From Cohnella zeiphila (GTDB taxonomy: Bacteria > Bacillota > Bacilli > Paenibacillales > Paenibacillaceae): a stretch of DNA of 64,000 nucleotides. Position 1 is the first letter of the stretch. Every line of letters begins with the position of its first letter. Position numbers and translations under genes: made by a program. This document shows positions 8,337 to 17,453 of this stretch, one piece after another. The notes below the pieces were generated by a model that saw only the letters and a program-made list of their open reading frames with translations, was not told the origin of the DNA and did not search any database. The stretch covers positions 1 through 64,000 of the forward strand of contig NZ_JACJVO010000051.1 in assembly GCF_014212055.1 (NCBI RefSeq), written 5' to 3'.

Positions 8337-10736
8337 TCAAGCCTCGCTCTGCTTGTCGTACGCGTACAAGTCGGAGAGCAGAGATAACCATTTGCCTGCA
8401 AGGCCGACCCATACTTCCTTGTAAGTAGCGTTGTTCATTTGCGGCCAGTATGGAATATCCTCGTTCTCGAAGGTTTGTACGCCTACCGGAATTTCCCCTA
8501 CGATTTCTCCGCTAAGCACACTGTACTGCTGGGCGAAGTTATAGCCTTCGCCGTACATCAGCGATTGACCGAACGGATTCTTGCCTACTACCCACTGCAG
8601 TTGGCTCTCCGCAATCGAGATTAGCTCCTGATCCTCAAGAAGCATGCCTGCCAGGGACGCGGCCTTGCCTGTAGAAAGGACGACCGCCGTATTGCCCTTG
8701 AACGAAAACCATACCGGAAACCGCTTCAAGTAATGGTCGTCGTTCAGACGGACACCCTGCCTCAATTGTTCCGTGTACAACGCTTTCGCTTCCTCTCCAA
8801 CCAACAAATGCTGGAGCTCGAAGCTTTCACGGTCCTCGTTCTCATTCACATGGTAGATGCCGCTTGGAATCATGGGGTACGGCGTTGTAAAGGCTGTTAG
8901 AAACTTGATATATTCCCCGTAGCTTCGGACGGATTCCATCCAGTCGTCACGCTTGGCATGCTCAGGCTGCGTCTTCAGAATTTCGCTGAAAGCCTGCAAA
9001 TACACATGCTCCCTGGCCTGGTGGTTGAAATGCTGAATGACTTTCTTCTCCGGCGTCCGGTAGAAGAAGCCGGCTACGGTCTTGCCGTCATCGGTTCGAA
9101 TGCCGGCAAGCTCTTGCGAATCGATAACGTAGTCTAAATATTCGACTGCCTTGATTGCATAGGAAGCTTCGCCAGTCAGCCGATATTGGAGCGATGCCGA
9201 CCAGGAAGCCGTCGCCATGAACAAGCTTTCCGAGCTCATGTAGGTGTGCTCCCAGAAGATAGGCTTCGGCGCAAAGCCTCTGAGCTCGAATTGCTCGACT
9301 CCATATTTGAAATCCTGGATCGCGCAGGCTGTTAATTTATCTTTCAGTATATCCCCATCCTCCATGAACAAGGCGATCTGCGCTTCTATGCCGGAGAGGA
9401 TAAAGTTTTCATACGGGTTGTTATGCACGCGGGCCGTCATATCGTCCATATTGCCCATGATGCCGTCCGACCAGATTCGGATCCCTGCGCTTGTAGCCCG
9501 GTAGCCATCGCCGAATCGGGTCTTCAGAATGAAGTCCACCCCCCATTCTCCCTCTTCGACAAGACGAAGGTACAGCGGATCGTTATGCCCCTTCAATTGA
9601 TGGGCCATCTCGTAGAGGGCGCTTGCCACCTCCGCCGTCTGAACCAGCTGCTGGGATACATCGCCCGCATCATGCCAGCCGCCATTAAAAATGATCGTTC
9701 TGTCGTGATGCCGGGCGAGAATATCCTCATGGCAGCTGCCGTGGATGCCATGCACCGGACAGCCGCAGCGCTCGCAATAAATAAAGTTAATAGATTTCCA
9801 GATCGAATCTTCCCATCGGTCCGCCGCGTCGCCAATCTCGAAGGCCCTTGTCAGCAGTTCGCCTACCCGGACGATATACCGCCCTTTCTCCTTAAACGCG
9901 GAAAAATCAACAACGGAGAAGCTGCCGATGGAGGTGCTCACATGATGAACGGGGCCGGTGAACTTCTCCTCTCCCGTCTCAAGCTCGATAACGGTGAATG
10001 ACGCTGTCTGCTGCTCCGCCAATATCATCGTTTTAGTTTGCTCCACGCTGTATCCGTTATGGGAAAAAATAATATCCTTGCTTCTTGGCTGCCATCCTTT
10101 CGAAAGGTTCGGGTAGGCTACCTTTTCCAGGAAGACGTTGCGAATGCGATATTTCATCTTATCGCCGGTCGCACGGTCTTTGCCGTACATATCATAGCAA
10201 AACTCAAGCTCGGTAATCCCGTCCCGCGGCAAGTCCGGAATTTCCATCGAGCATACATTCCACCGGCGGTCTTTCAAATTGATGACATTGGAGCCTTCGC
10301 GATTATAAATATCGGGAATTTTGATCGTGCCGTCATTTTTTATGGCTACTCTAATATGCGGGTTCGACATCCCGCTGCAGTCCGGGTAAATTTCGAAGGA
10401 AATTCGGTTGAAATTGTCCCAGTTCTCATGATCGAACGTCCGATAGACGCCTACATGCCCGTAAGTGCTGTAATCCCCGTCGCTTGGCGAACCTTCCGGC
10501 CAAGTATCCATATCATACGGAGAAGTCAGCTGCAATAGACCGCCCTCAAGCACGCTTGACGCCCCCAGTCCGCGATGCGTCCACCGATCGCCGCCCGCTG
10601 CCTGATCGAGAATGACTCTCCTGTCCAATACTTCCTTCTTCAAGCTATCCGCTTCCAATGACGCACTCTCGTCCGCCTTCAGCGGTCTGTGAATCAAATT
10701 TGACCGTTCCAGTTCACGTGCGATTTTCGATGCCAT
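8337..10736 (-). CDS. Cytoplasmic glycoside hydrolase family 9 protein
   Basis: A 799-residue protein with no signal peptide. Residues about 55-205 form an unidentified beta-sandwich-like module. About 215-310 is the Ig-like domain found before GH9 catalytic domains, and about 315-795 the GH9 (alpha/alpha)6 barrel. The catalytic base motif is GGWHDAGD. Near the end the NNATYKEVWVG segment supplies a candidate acid glutamate. Most GH9 enzymes are secreted cellulases; intracellular ones include exo-beta-glucosaminidases and cellodextrin-cleaving enzymes. Start ATG follows GAGGAGGG. It lies 20 bases after the ROK kinase gene and 28 bases before the SIS gene, so the three are almost certainly co-transcribed. 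The substrate is unproven, but the setting favours an imported beta-linked oligosaccharide, possibly containing glucosamine. Confidence 0.85.
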   Translation of the reverse strand: MASKIARELERSNLIHRPLKADESASLEADSLKKEVLDRRVILDQAAGGDRWTHRGLGASSVLEGGLLQLTSPYDMDTWPEGSPSDGDYSTYGHVGVYRTFDHENWDNFNRISFEIYPDCSGMSNPHIRVAIKNDGTIKIPDIYNREGSNVINLKDRRWNVCSMEIPDLPRDGITELEFCYDMYGKDRATGDKMKYRIRNVFLEKVAYPNLSKGWQPRSKDIIFSHNGYSVEQTKTMILAEQQTASFTVIELETGEEKFTGPVHHVSTSIGSFSVVDFSAFKEKGRYIVRVGELLTRAFEIGDAADRWEDSIWKSINFIYCERCGCPVHGIHGSCHEDILARHHDRTIIFNGGWHDAGDVSQQLVQTAEVASALYEMAHQLKGHNDPLYLRLVEEGEWGVDFILKTRFGDGYRATSAGIRIWSDGIMGNMDDMTARVHNNPYENFILSGIEAQIALFMEDGDILKDKLTACAIQDFKYGVEQFELRGFAPKPIFWEHTYMSSESLFMATASWSASLQYRLTGEASYAIKAVEYLDYVIDSQELAGIRTDDGKTVAGFFYRTPEKKVIQHFNHQAREHVYLQAFSEILKTQPEHAKRDDWMESVRSYGEYIKFLTAFTTPYPMIPSGIYHVNENEDRESFELQHLLVGEEAKALYTEQLRQGVRLNDDHYLKRFPVWFSFKGNTAVVLSTGKAASLAGMLLEDQELISIAESQLQWVVGKNPFGQSLMYGEGYNFAQQYSVLSGEIVGEIPVGVQTFENEDIPYWPQMNNATYKEVWVGLAGKWLSLLSDLYAYDKQSEA

Positions 10737-10755
10737 GACTTCGTTATCCCTCCTC

Positions 10756-11712
10756 TTAAGCTTTCTGCTTGGCTATCGTTCGTATAGCCAGCCATGCAGC
10801 GCCCTTCAGGCCGACGAAGGCCTCGTCGATCATCGACTTCTTCACGCCGTTCCTAACGAAGCGCATCGTCTTCGCCTGCAGCCGGGACTGCAGCTTGTCC
10901 ATAAACCAGCTTCCGCTAACAACGCCGCCGCCAAGCACGACAGTGTCCGGATCGGAGAAGCGGACCATATTCATAATCGTTTCCGCTACAGCTTGCAGCG
11001 CAGTATCCACAACCTCTATGCAGAGCGGATCGCCGTGATCGTAGCCTGCAAAAATGTCTTCGATGCCTACGCGGCCATCATTCGGGATGACAAGGGACGA
11101 ATCTGGATAGGACGGCTTCAGCGCGACGATCCGATTGTGCATCCCGAGCCCGGAAGCCAACGGCTCCACGCAGCCTTTTCTCCCGCATATGCATGGAACA
11201 TCGCTGTCATAATCTACGACATGATGCCCGATCTCGCCCGCATTGAAATGCCCGCCGATAATCGGCTCGCCGTTTACGACGCAACGGGCGGCAATTCCCG
11301 TACCGATATTCATATAAATAAAATTGTCCGAATAGGTGCCGCAGCCCCACTTCTGCTCCGCGAGCGTAGCACAGTAGACATCATTGCCGATGGCGCACGG
11401 CATCGCGAACAGCTCGCCGATCTTGCGGGCAAGCTCGATCGGCTGACTTCTGGAAGGATCGATTTCGAGCCAGATGCCCTCGCTCGTATTGACCCGTCCG
11501 ACTACGCCGATACCGATCGCCGCCGCTTCGCGCCGCAGCCCCACCTGTTTGATATAATCGCCCAGGCCCGCCGCTATCGTCTCGAATACTTGCTCTTGCG
11601 ATTCTACTGTCGATGCATAAACCTTGCTTCCGAGCACCTCGCCGTCCAGCGAAACCTCCCCGATCAAGAGTTTGGTTCCTCCCAGATCAACAGCCAGTAC
11701 GGACTTCTCCAT
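10756..11712 (-). CDS. ROK-family sugar kinase
   Basis: Start ATG 11712 follows AGGAGG with good spacing and gives 318 residues; a longer open frame upstream has no ribosome site. The N-terminal ATP-binding strand reads AVDLGGTKLLIGE (residues about 7-19). The ROK signature with zinc ligands is intact: the GEIGHH histidine followed by the CICGRKGCVE cysteines. There is no N-terminal helix-turn-helix, so it is a kinase rather than a repressor. ROK kinases phosphorylate glucose, N-acetylglucosamine, mannose, fructose or glucosamine in the cytoplasm. Between a VOC gene and a GH9 gene, it probably phosphorylates the monosaccharide released by GH9. Confidence 0.88.
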   Translation of the reverse strand: MEKSVLAVDLGGTKLLIGEVSLDGEVLGSKVYASTVESQEQVFETIAAGLGDYIKQVGLRREAAAIGIGVVGRVNTSEGIWLEIDPSRSQPIELARKIGELFAMPCAIGNDVYCATLAEQKWGCGTYSDNFIYMNIGTGIAARCVVNGEPIIGGHFNAGEIGHHVVDYDSDVPCICGRKGCVEPLASGLGMHNRIVALKPSYPDSSLVIPNDGRVGIEDIFAGYDHGDPLCIEVVDTALQAVAETIMNMVRFSDPDTVVLGGGVVSGSWFMDKLQSRLQAKTMRFVRNGVKKSMIDEAFVGLKGAAWLAIRTIAKQKA

Positions 11713-11818
11713 CGTGGTTCCTCCTGATAGCGCTTGCTTTGGTGGCACGGGAACTGAAGACAAATCATGGCGCGAAGGCCTGTTTTTAACTAGATAAGAA
11801 TGTATAAGTTCCCGGGGC

Positions 11819-11868
11819 CCCCACAAAGTACCTGAATAACCTTCGAAGCTAAGCCCCACTTTGTGGGG
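11819..11868. promoter_or_regulatory. Mutually exclusive hairpins before the ROK gene
   Basis: CCCCACAAAGT (11819-11829) is exactly complementary to ACTTTGTGGGG (11858-11868), and that right arm can instead pair locally with CCCCAC at 11854-11859. The structure lies between the VOC gene stop and the ROK gene start. It could be a terminator for the VOC end of the operon or a processing/attenuation element. Function is inferred. Confidence 0.4.
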
Positions 11869-11872
11869 TTAT

Positions 11873-12283
11873 TTATTGGTCATCCTGAATGAATTCAACG
11901 AGTTCGCCGCCCGGCGCGCGAACGTAGGAGAAGCTTAAACTGACGATTTCGCCCGAGCGAGTCGGAATATTGCTATGGCGCGGAACGCCAAGAGGCGTTG
12001 CACCCGCCGCTACGGCCCGACGCACCGATTCTTCGATATCCATCGTACGAACGGCCAGATGCTCCCACATTCCATCGGCAAATTCCCTCTTCGTCTCGAA
12101 GATTTCCAGGAAATCGCCATCGCCCAAATCCACCAGCACCGCATGATCCTCGGCCCCATCCTTGCCCCATTCCACGACGAAGCGGGCGCCAAGACCTTCT
12201 ATGTAAAACTTGACCGTACCTTCGATATCCCGTGTCTTTAGGCAAACATGATGGATCCCCTGCTTTTTCGTCGTCGTATACAC
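11873..12283 (-). CDS. VOC-superfamily (glyoxalase fold) protein
   Basis: A 136-residue single VOC domain. Metal-ligand positions are visible: histidine in IHHVCLK (about residue 11), a glutamate in DFLEIFE (about 62), histidine in WEHLAVR (about 75) and glutamate in GELVEFIQ near the end. This set fits a metal-dependent lyase/isomerase/dioxygenase fold. Start GTG follows a purine-rich GGAAGAGAG. It lies between a dehydrogenase and the ROK kinase in the sugar locus. VOC proteins occur in some sugar-acid and keto-sugar pathways, but the reaction here is unknown. Confidence 0.8.
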   Translation of the reverse strand: MYTTTKKQGIHHVCLKTRDIEGTVKFYIEGLGARFVVEWGKDGAEDHAVLVDLGDGDFLEIFETKREFADGMWEHLAVRTMDIEESVRRAVAAGATPLGVPRHSNIPTRSGEIVSLSFSYVRAPGGELVEFIQDDQ

Positions 12284-12334
12284 GATCTCACTCTCTTCCT
12301 GGAAATGTGATGAGCTGCCGACGGCAAGCCGGAA

Positions 12335-13321
12335 TTAGACCGAGCTCCAATCAAAAATAACGCAAGGTTTCGTCAATGCGCCGTCCGCAATTCCCGCATA
12401 CACTTCTCCGCATGCGCTTGGCGCATAGCTATCATAAATGTTCTCGACCCGGATCAGCCCGTCGCGAATCCATTCCATCGCTTTCCTGATGCTCCCATGA
12501 TTGCTGTTGGGATGAAACTCCGATGAATGTCGAGGAAGAGACCATTCCCAACCGGAATGAACCTGGACGTATCCGTAGAAAATGCTGCGCAGCAAGTCAT
12601 GCGCAAACTTGTCCGTCGAACGGTACCAGGGCACGCCGATCAGATACAGTTCCCCGCCCTTGCGCAGGTTGGCAAGCAAGGAATACACCGCCTCTTCCCT
12701 GCCGGAGCAATCCATCGCCAATCCGGCCGTTCCTTTCAGTATCGGAACCTCATCCGGCGAGGCATATACATGGCGCAATCCGCAAGAGCGGGCTGTTGCT
12801 CTGCGGCCCTCATTCGGATCGAAGGCATAGACCTCATAGCCGCAATGCTGCATCACCTGCGCGCACATGAGACCCACAATGCCAAGCCCCGTTACCATAA
12901 CCGATTCCGTCGGGCGGATCCGGGAATGAATCATGGAGGTCATCGAGACTGCCGGGAATCGGCCAATCACGGCATGCTCCGGCTTCATTCCGGCCGGGAC
13001 CGGAATATAATCATTGAATTTGACCCGGCTGTATGCCTGATGCGGGGACAGTGCCAGCACATGTTCGCCCGCTCTCACATTTGCAATTGCTTCCCCCGCC
13101 TCAAGCACCTCGAGAATAGCGGCATAGCCAGTCTCTACCGGATACTTCATCCCCCCGGAATAGTCCCGATACGCGCCCATCTCCGAGCCATTCGATACGA
13201 GCGATACGATCGTTCGCCCTATAATTTCATCGGCTGCAAGCGGCGACGGCTCCCACTTGCACTGTACAAGCGATGCTTGCTGCTTGCCTGTGAATCTGAT
13301 CGCCTGATTGGTCTGTATCAC
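12335..13321 (-). CDS. Zinc-type alcohol dehydrogenase superfamily (MDR) oxidoreductase
   Basis: Start GTG 13321 is chosen because AGGAG lies eight bases upstream; an in-frame GTG at 13348 has no clear site. The protein has the medium-chain GroES-like fold (about 1-130) and a Rossmann domain with VMVTGLGIVGLMCAQV (about residue 150), then an acidic DPNEGR suggesting NAD. The structural zinc cysteine cluster is absent and the usual catalytic Cys near residue 40 is replaced (SNGSEMG). This resembles sugar/polyol dehydrogenase-like members of bacterial glycan loci. It is next to a TIM-barrel isomerase and a ThuA protein, a combination seen in keto-sugar or inositol-like sugar pathways. Confidence 0.82.
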   Translation of the reverse strand: MIQTNQAIRFTGKQQASLVQCKWEPSPLAADEIIGRTIVSLVSNGSEMGAYRDYSGGMKYPVETGYAAILEVLEAGEAIANVRAGEHVLALSPHQAYSRVKFNDYIPVPAGMKPEHAVIGRFPAVSMTSMIHSRIRPTESVMVTGLGIVGLMCAQVMQHCGYEVYAFDPNEGRRATARSCGLRHVYASPDEVPILKGTAGLAMDCSGREEAVYSLLANLRKGGELYLIGVPWYRSTDKFAHDLLRSIFYGYVQVHSGWEWSLPRHSSEFHPNSNHGSIRKAMEWIRDGLIRVENIYDSYAPSACGEVYAGIADGALTKPCVIFDWSSV

Positions 13322-13349
13322 GGCAACATCTCCTATTCGTTTCGTCACT

Positions 13350-14156
13350 TTATCGCCGACCGAAGCTGTTCAACTGCTCCAGCAGCCCGGCATAACATCG
13401 TTCCGCGCCATCAAATTGGGGATACTCCGTCTCCGATTCATGCTCTACAATCAGCCATTCGGTTCCCGAGCGGCTGCATGCCTCAAGAATAGCCGGCCAA
13501 TCACTGTCATCCGTAGCGCTGCCGATGAAGGTCTCGTGGCCAAGTTTGCTGGAGAACGGCTTGCAATGAACAAGCTGTACTCTCCCCGGGTGATCTGCAA
13601 TCGTCCGGGCCGGATCAGTCTCCGCTTCCATGCAATTGCCCGTATCCAGCTCCAGCAGGATGCCGGAATGGGTATGTTCGCTAAGCAGCGACCACGGCGT
13701 TGACTGGCCAAAATGCGTTTGAAATTCATGCGCATGGGTGTGGTAGCCAATGCGCAGATTCCGTTCTTCCGCCAGCCTCGCAAGCTCATTGATACGGCCT
13801 GCGTATCGCACCCACACCTCCGCGCAATCCTCGCTCATCATATGTCCGATTTGCCAAGGCCCGCCCAGGGCGGGGATGATGATATTGGTCGTTCCGGCGC
13901 GGGTATGGTAGGCCAATGTCTCATCAAGCGTATCTGCCTGCAGCCATTTCCATTCCGTATGCCAGCCGCAGTTGACGAGTCCGATATCCTCCAGCAGATC
14001 TTTCATCTTCTCCGGCTCATGAAGGAACGGGCCGTAGAATTCCACCCCTTCATAGCCGATTGCCTTGACTCTGCGCAGCGTCGATTCCAGGTCGCGCTGA
14101 AGCTCCTTGTATACCGAGTACAATCCTAATGCCACTGACATCGAACCCACTGACAA
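13350..14156 (-). CDS. Sugar phosphate isomerase/epimerase-type TIM-barrel protein
   Basis: 268 residues of the AP-endonuclease-2/xylose-isomerase-like TIM barrel. Features are EGVEFYGPF early, YHTHAHEFQ in the middle and LELDTGNCM, VHCKPF and EWLIVEHES towards the end; these supply the Glu/Asp/His metal ligands of the family. A TTG start at 14156 and an ATG at 14141 are both possible, and neither has ideal spacing from GGGAG. It lies between ThuA and the MDR dehydrogenase. Members include 3-keto-sugar and inositol-pathway isomerases, so sugar epimerisation or isomerisation is likely, with the substrate unknown. Confidence 0.82.
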   Translation of the reverse strand: MSVGSMSVALGLYSVYKELQRDLESTLRRVKAIGYEGVEFYGPFLHEPEKMKDLLEDIGLVNCGWHTEWKWLQADTLDETLAYHTRAGTTNIIIPALGGPWQIGHMMSEDCAEVWVRYAGRINELARLAEERNLRIGYHTHAHEFQTHFGQSTPWSLLSEHTHSGILLELDTGNCMEAETDPARTIADHPGRVQLVHCKPFSSKLGHETFIGSATDDSDWPAILEACSRSGTEWLIVEHESETEYPQFDGAERCYAGLLEQLNSFGRR

Positions 14157-14174
14157 TCGCTCCCTTGTTATGTG

Positions 14175-14816
14175 CTAGCTCCGGCGAGCAGCCCAGTCCG
14201 CTCCGTTCTTCATGAGTTGAATCATTTGGGGATGGCCCAGCGCCTCCGGATTGTGTCCGGGAGTCAGCGCCGCTACTTTGCCTGTCCCAACCTGATGGGC
14301 CCATCCCGCCGCCGCCGTCACATGCCGGGAAGTGCCGAACAGAATCACATCGGTTCTCGTCGTATCGACTTGACAGTAGTAATGCTCGTCGATGGCGACG
14401 AACGGCTCTATGCCCTCGATAATCGGATGCTTGAAGCTAATCGCCGGGTTATTCGTCACCTCCACGTGATGAGGAGAATGCTCGACGAATCGGCCGGAAT
14501 TCAGCTCCAAATAGAACGGGCTGTCCGGCTCGATGAGAACAAGTCCTGCATGTATGAACATAATGCCCATGCCGTTCCTCACCTTCCGGACAATCTGCCC
14601 CTGCTCTTCCGGGGTCATATTGGTCTCCCCTTCAGGACGCCCGTTGGTAAAGAACATGGCCAAATCTACCGTTGCCTCGGTCTCAATCAAATCTCTCGCC
14701 CGATCCGTGAGAATAACCTCCCACCGCTCCGCATCGAATACCTTTTCCATAACCGGATCAATAACTTCCTTCGGGTGGTTGTAATCATCGCGAATAATAT
14801 ACACTGTGCTCTTCAT
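14175..14816 (-). CDS. ThuA-domain protein
   Basis: 213 residues with the ThuA fold, related to class I glutamine amidotransferases and named for trehalose utilisation in rhizobia. Typical elements are VYIIRDDYNHP at the N-terminus, the central GMGIMFIHAG strand-turn and the histidines HSPHHVEVTN. The catalytic amidotransferase Cys is not evident. Start ATG follows AGGAGCG. ThuA proteins work with Gfo/Idh or MDR dehydrogenases on disaccharides through keto-sugar intermediates. It is the first catabolic gene after the importer genes. A truncated ThuA copy of a different subtype lies at 20154-20540. Confidence 0.82.
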   Translation of the reverse strand: MKSTVYIIRDDYNHPKEVIDPVMEKVFDAERWEVILTDRARDLIETEATVDLAMFFTNGRPEGETNMTPEEQGQIVRKVRNGMGIMFIHAGLVLIEPDSPFYLELNSGRFVEHSPHHVEVTNNPAISFKHPIIEGIEPFVAIDEHYYCQVDTTRTDVILFGTSRHVTAAAGWAHQVGTGKVAALTPGHNPEALGHPQMIQLMKNGADWAARRS

Positions 14817-14847
14817 TGACCTGCGCTCCTCGCCTTATCTTCTTAAT

Positions 14848-14877
14848 CCCGTCCCTTCCCTTGCGGGAAAGGACGGG
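14848..14877 (-). terminator. Strong hairpin between the binding-protein and ThuA genes
   Basis: CCCGTCCCTTCCC and GGGAAAGGACGGG form a 13-bp stem (one mismatch) with a 4-base loop, 20 bases after the binding-protein stop. No long T-run follows, so it may attenuate read-through or protect the importer mRNA rather than end transcription fully. Confidence 0.5.
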
Positions 14878-14896
14878 TCTGTCCATCTATTTTTCT

Positions 14897-16444
14897 TTAC
14901 TTTTTGGATGCAAGCCATGCATGGACCTGTTTTTCCACTTCTGCTCTAATCTTATCAAGACCCGCGGCTTTGGCTTTCTCCAGATAATTCTCGTATGCCT
15001 TATCCACATCTTTGACAAGACCTGCCTCCAGCGGGTATCCGTATTGGCTATTGACATCATTGAGCGCTGTATACTCCGTCTCGAAGCTGCTCTTATCCAT
15101 GACAAAGCCTTCAAAAATGTCGGGTACCACCTTTTTATTGATCTTTTCCATCATGGTGTCGTAATGGACCCACGCATCGCTTTTGCGCTTCTTGAAGTTC
15201 GCATTGGCAAACATGCCGCTGGGGAAATAGTTGAAGGATGCGCCGTCCGCAATGTTAGACGTATCAATCGTTCCATCTGCAGTCAGGTTGTAATTGACAC
15301 CCTCCGTACCATAAGTAATGAGATCCCAGAGATCTTCATGCTGCTGGATATAATCCAGAACCATCAGCGCTCGTTCAGGATTCTCGGCATTCTTGGAGAT
15401 TGCCGTCATACTGCCGGTTGTGGAGCCTTGAAGGACGGAGTCCGGATTTCCTTCAAAATACATAAAGTAATTCAATTCCCAGCCCTCGGCGCCATGTTCT
15501 TTTTCCACCTGTGTCGCATGGTTGTTATAGCCGGGCAGCTGTTCGTTGAAGGACGCCGCCGCTACTCCGTTGAGTACCTGCGTTACGCCCCAGTTCGTGC
15601 TGGAAAGTACGCTGGAAGACCAGAAGCCCCGGTCGGCCCAATCTTTCATTTTAAACATAAATTGTTTGAATTCAGGAGTCTCGATCACACTGAGCACTTG
15701 ACCGTTTCGGGGGTCGTAAACAAAGTTGAAAAGTCTGTCATGAATCTCATCGATGCCGATATAAGGCGTGGTGTAAATCCAGGAAGTACCGTATACCTGA
15801 CTCTGATAGTCATCGCTCGGGACGATTCCCGGATCATTATCCTTGATTCCCTGCAGGTAGGTCTCAATATCATCCATGGACTTGATCTCAGGCAGATTGT
15901 ATTTCTTTCTTAAATCCTCTCTGTATACGAAGGCGGGGGCGGTGACTCCCGTATCCATACCGGGAACACCGTAGATTTTTCCGTTGACCGAAGCTGCGTC
16001 CCATGTCGTTTTGGGGATATTCTTCCAAAGGTACGGTGCATACTTCGGCAGCAGATCGTCAAGCGGTAAAAATGCGTTCTTTGCTGCATAGCTTTGATAA
16101 TCCAGCCAGCCGGGAGCCGCCTGCATCAGGTCATATTTTTCTCCCGAAGCAATGGCCAGAGCATAGTTGTTTTTGTAATCGTTTCCCGCCGCATAAGTAA
16201 AATCGATCGTCGTATTAAGTTCCTTTTTTAATCGGGCATTAAGATTATCCCAGTACTTCTTGGCCAGGTCCGTATTATTGGGCGCATCGGAAATCGCATA
16301 CATTTTCAGCTTCACATAATCCAAATCGCCCGTATACCCGGTACTCTCCGCACTTTCTGTCGGTGCCTTGCTGCTGCATGCCGTACTGCCGAGAACCGTC
16401 GCTGCCGCCAATAGCCCTACCGTCAGTTTCTTCATGTTTCTCAT
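14897..16444 (-). CDS. Sugar ABC transporter substrate-binding lipoprotein
   Basis: 515 residues. The lipoprotein signal peptide (about 1-22) ends in the lipobox-like GSTAC, so the mature protein starts at a lipidated Cys on the outer membrane face. The rest is an extracellular solute-binding protein family 1-like fold of the large LipO/YtcQ type that binds oligosaccharides. Start ATG follows AGGAGG. It is third after two membrane permeases, the usual Lpl-type order, and no ATPase gene is present. Expression should respond to the LacI operators upstream of the permeases. Confidence 0.88.
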   Translation of the reverse strand: MRNMKKLTVGLLAAATVLGSTACSSKAPTESAESTGYTGDLDYVKLKMYAISDAPNNTDLAKKYWDNLNARLKKELNTTIDFTYAAGNDYKNNYALAIASGEKYDLMQAAPGWLDYQSYAAKNAFLPLDDLLPKYAPYLWKNIPKTTWDAASVNGKIYGVPGMDTGVTAPAFVYREDLRKKYNLPEIKSMDDIETYLQGIKDNDPGIVPSDDYQSQVYGTSWIYTTPYIGIDEIHDRLFNFVYDPRNGQVLSVIETPEFKQFMFKMKDWADRGFWSSSVLSSTNWGVTQVLNGVAAASFNEQLPGYNNHATQVEKEHGAEGWELNYFMYFEGNPDSVLQGSTTGSMTAISKNAENPERALMVLDYIQQHEDLWDLITYGTEGVNYNLTADGTIDTSNIADGASFNYFPSGMFANANFKKRKSDAWVHYDTMMEKINKKVVPDIFEGFVMDKSSFETEYTALNDVNSQYGYPLEAGLVKDVDKAYENYLEKAKAAGLDKIRAEVEKQVHAWLASKK

Positions 16445-16552
16445 CTTTCCGTTTCCTCCTCTTTTGAGATGAACTGTTCCTGCTTTTTGACCCTTGCCCC
16501 AATTTTCAAAAAGTAGGTTTATATAGTAATTTGCATTACTACCGCTTTGGAA

Positions 16553-17437
16553 TTATCCTTTTACCGCTCCGATGGAAATCCCCTGAACAAAGTACTTCTG
16601 CAGGAAAGGATATAAGAAAATAATCGGTCCGGTTGCCACAATCGCGTTCGCCAGCTTCTGTGTCTCTGTCGGCAGAATTTTGCTGGTAAAGTTCTCCGCT
16701 CCGACCGACGCGATCTTGGAGGCGGCATTCAGGATGTTGTAGAGCCGGTATTGTAAAGGCCACATATCGGCGTTTGTCACATAAAGGGAAGCCAGGTACC
16801 AGTCATTCCAGTATGCAAGCGCCAGGAACAAGGCAATGGTGGCCAGGATCGGCTTTGACATCGGCACGACGATTTGCAGCAAGGTACGAAACTCTCCGGC
16901 CCCTTCCAGCCTTGCAGATTCCACAAGGGCATCCGGAATCGTCTTCATAAAGTTACGGATGAGCAATATATAGAATGAGCTGCAGATGGACGGAATGATG
17001 AGCGCCCAGATACTGTTCTTTAATCCCAGCTTGGTCACTACGATGTACCAGGGTACCAGACCGCCGGAAAAAAGCGTCGTAAAATAAATAGCGAAAGAAA
17101 TGATATTGCGATATTTCAATTCATTTCTTGAAATCGCATAACCGCAGAGGGTCATGACCGCCAGACCCATGCCGGTCCCCACGCCGGTTACAAAAATACT
17201 GACCCCATAGGCTTTGGCGATCTGCATCGGAAACAGGAAAATACTGCGGTAGCCATCCAGCGAAAATCCTCTGGGCAGAATGGAATATCCGTTTCGCAAG
17301 ATCTGCGCGCTGTCTGAAAAGGAACCGGAAATCACCAGAATAAAGGGCAGCACGCAGACAAGAGACGCCATGGATAAAACGATATAGAACAATATTTTTA
17401 ATCCTTTTTCACTGACAGCCATCTCATGTTTATTCAT
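16553..17437 (-). CDS. Carbohydrate ABC transporter permease (YtcP/LplC type)
   Basis: About 294 residues with six predicted membrane segments. The cytoplasmic EAA loop that contacts the ATPase reads SARLEGAGEFRTLLQIVVPM (about residues 185-204). The C-terminus FVQGISIGAVKG is typical of this subfamily. ATG 17437, with AAAGGAG about ten bases upstream, is preferred over a TTG overlapping the ribosome site. It pairs with the LplB-type permease encoded just upstream and the binding lipoprotein downstream. Confidence 0.9.
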   Translation of the reverse strand: MNKHEMAVSEKGLKILFYIVLSMASLVCVLPFILVISGSFSDSAQILRNGYSILPRGFSLDGYRSIFLFPMQIAKAYGVSIFVTGVGTGMGLAVMTLCGYAISRNELKYRNIISFAIYFTTLFSGGLVPWYIVVTKLGLKNSIWALIIPSICSSFYILLIRNFMKTIPDALVESARLEGAGEFRTLLQIVVPMSKPILATIALFLALAYWNDWYLASLYVTNADMWPLQYRLYNILNAASKIASVGAENFTSKILPTETQKLANAIVATGPIIFLYPFLQKYFVQGISIGAVKG

Positions 17438-17453
17438 CTTTCTCAACTCTCCT

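Noticed and set aside
10735..11727. 330-residue + strand frame over the ROK gene
   Set aside because: The minus strand carries the complete ROK kinase with motifs and ribosome site; the + frame has none.
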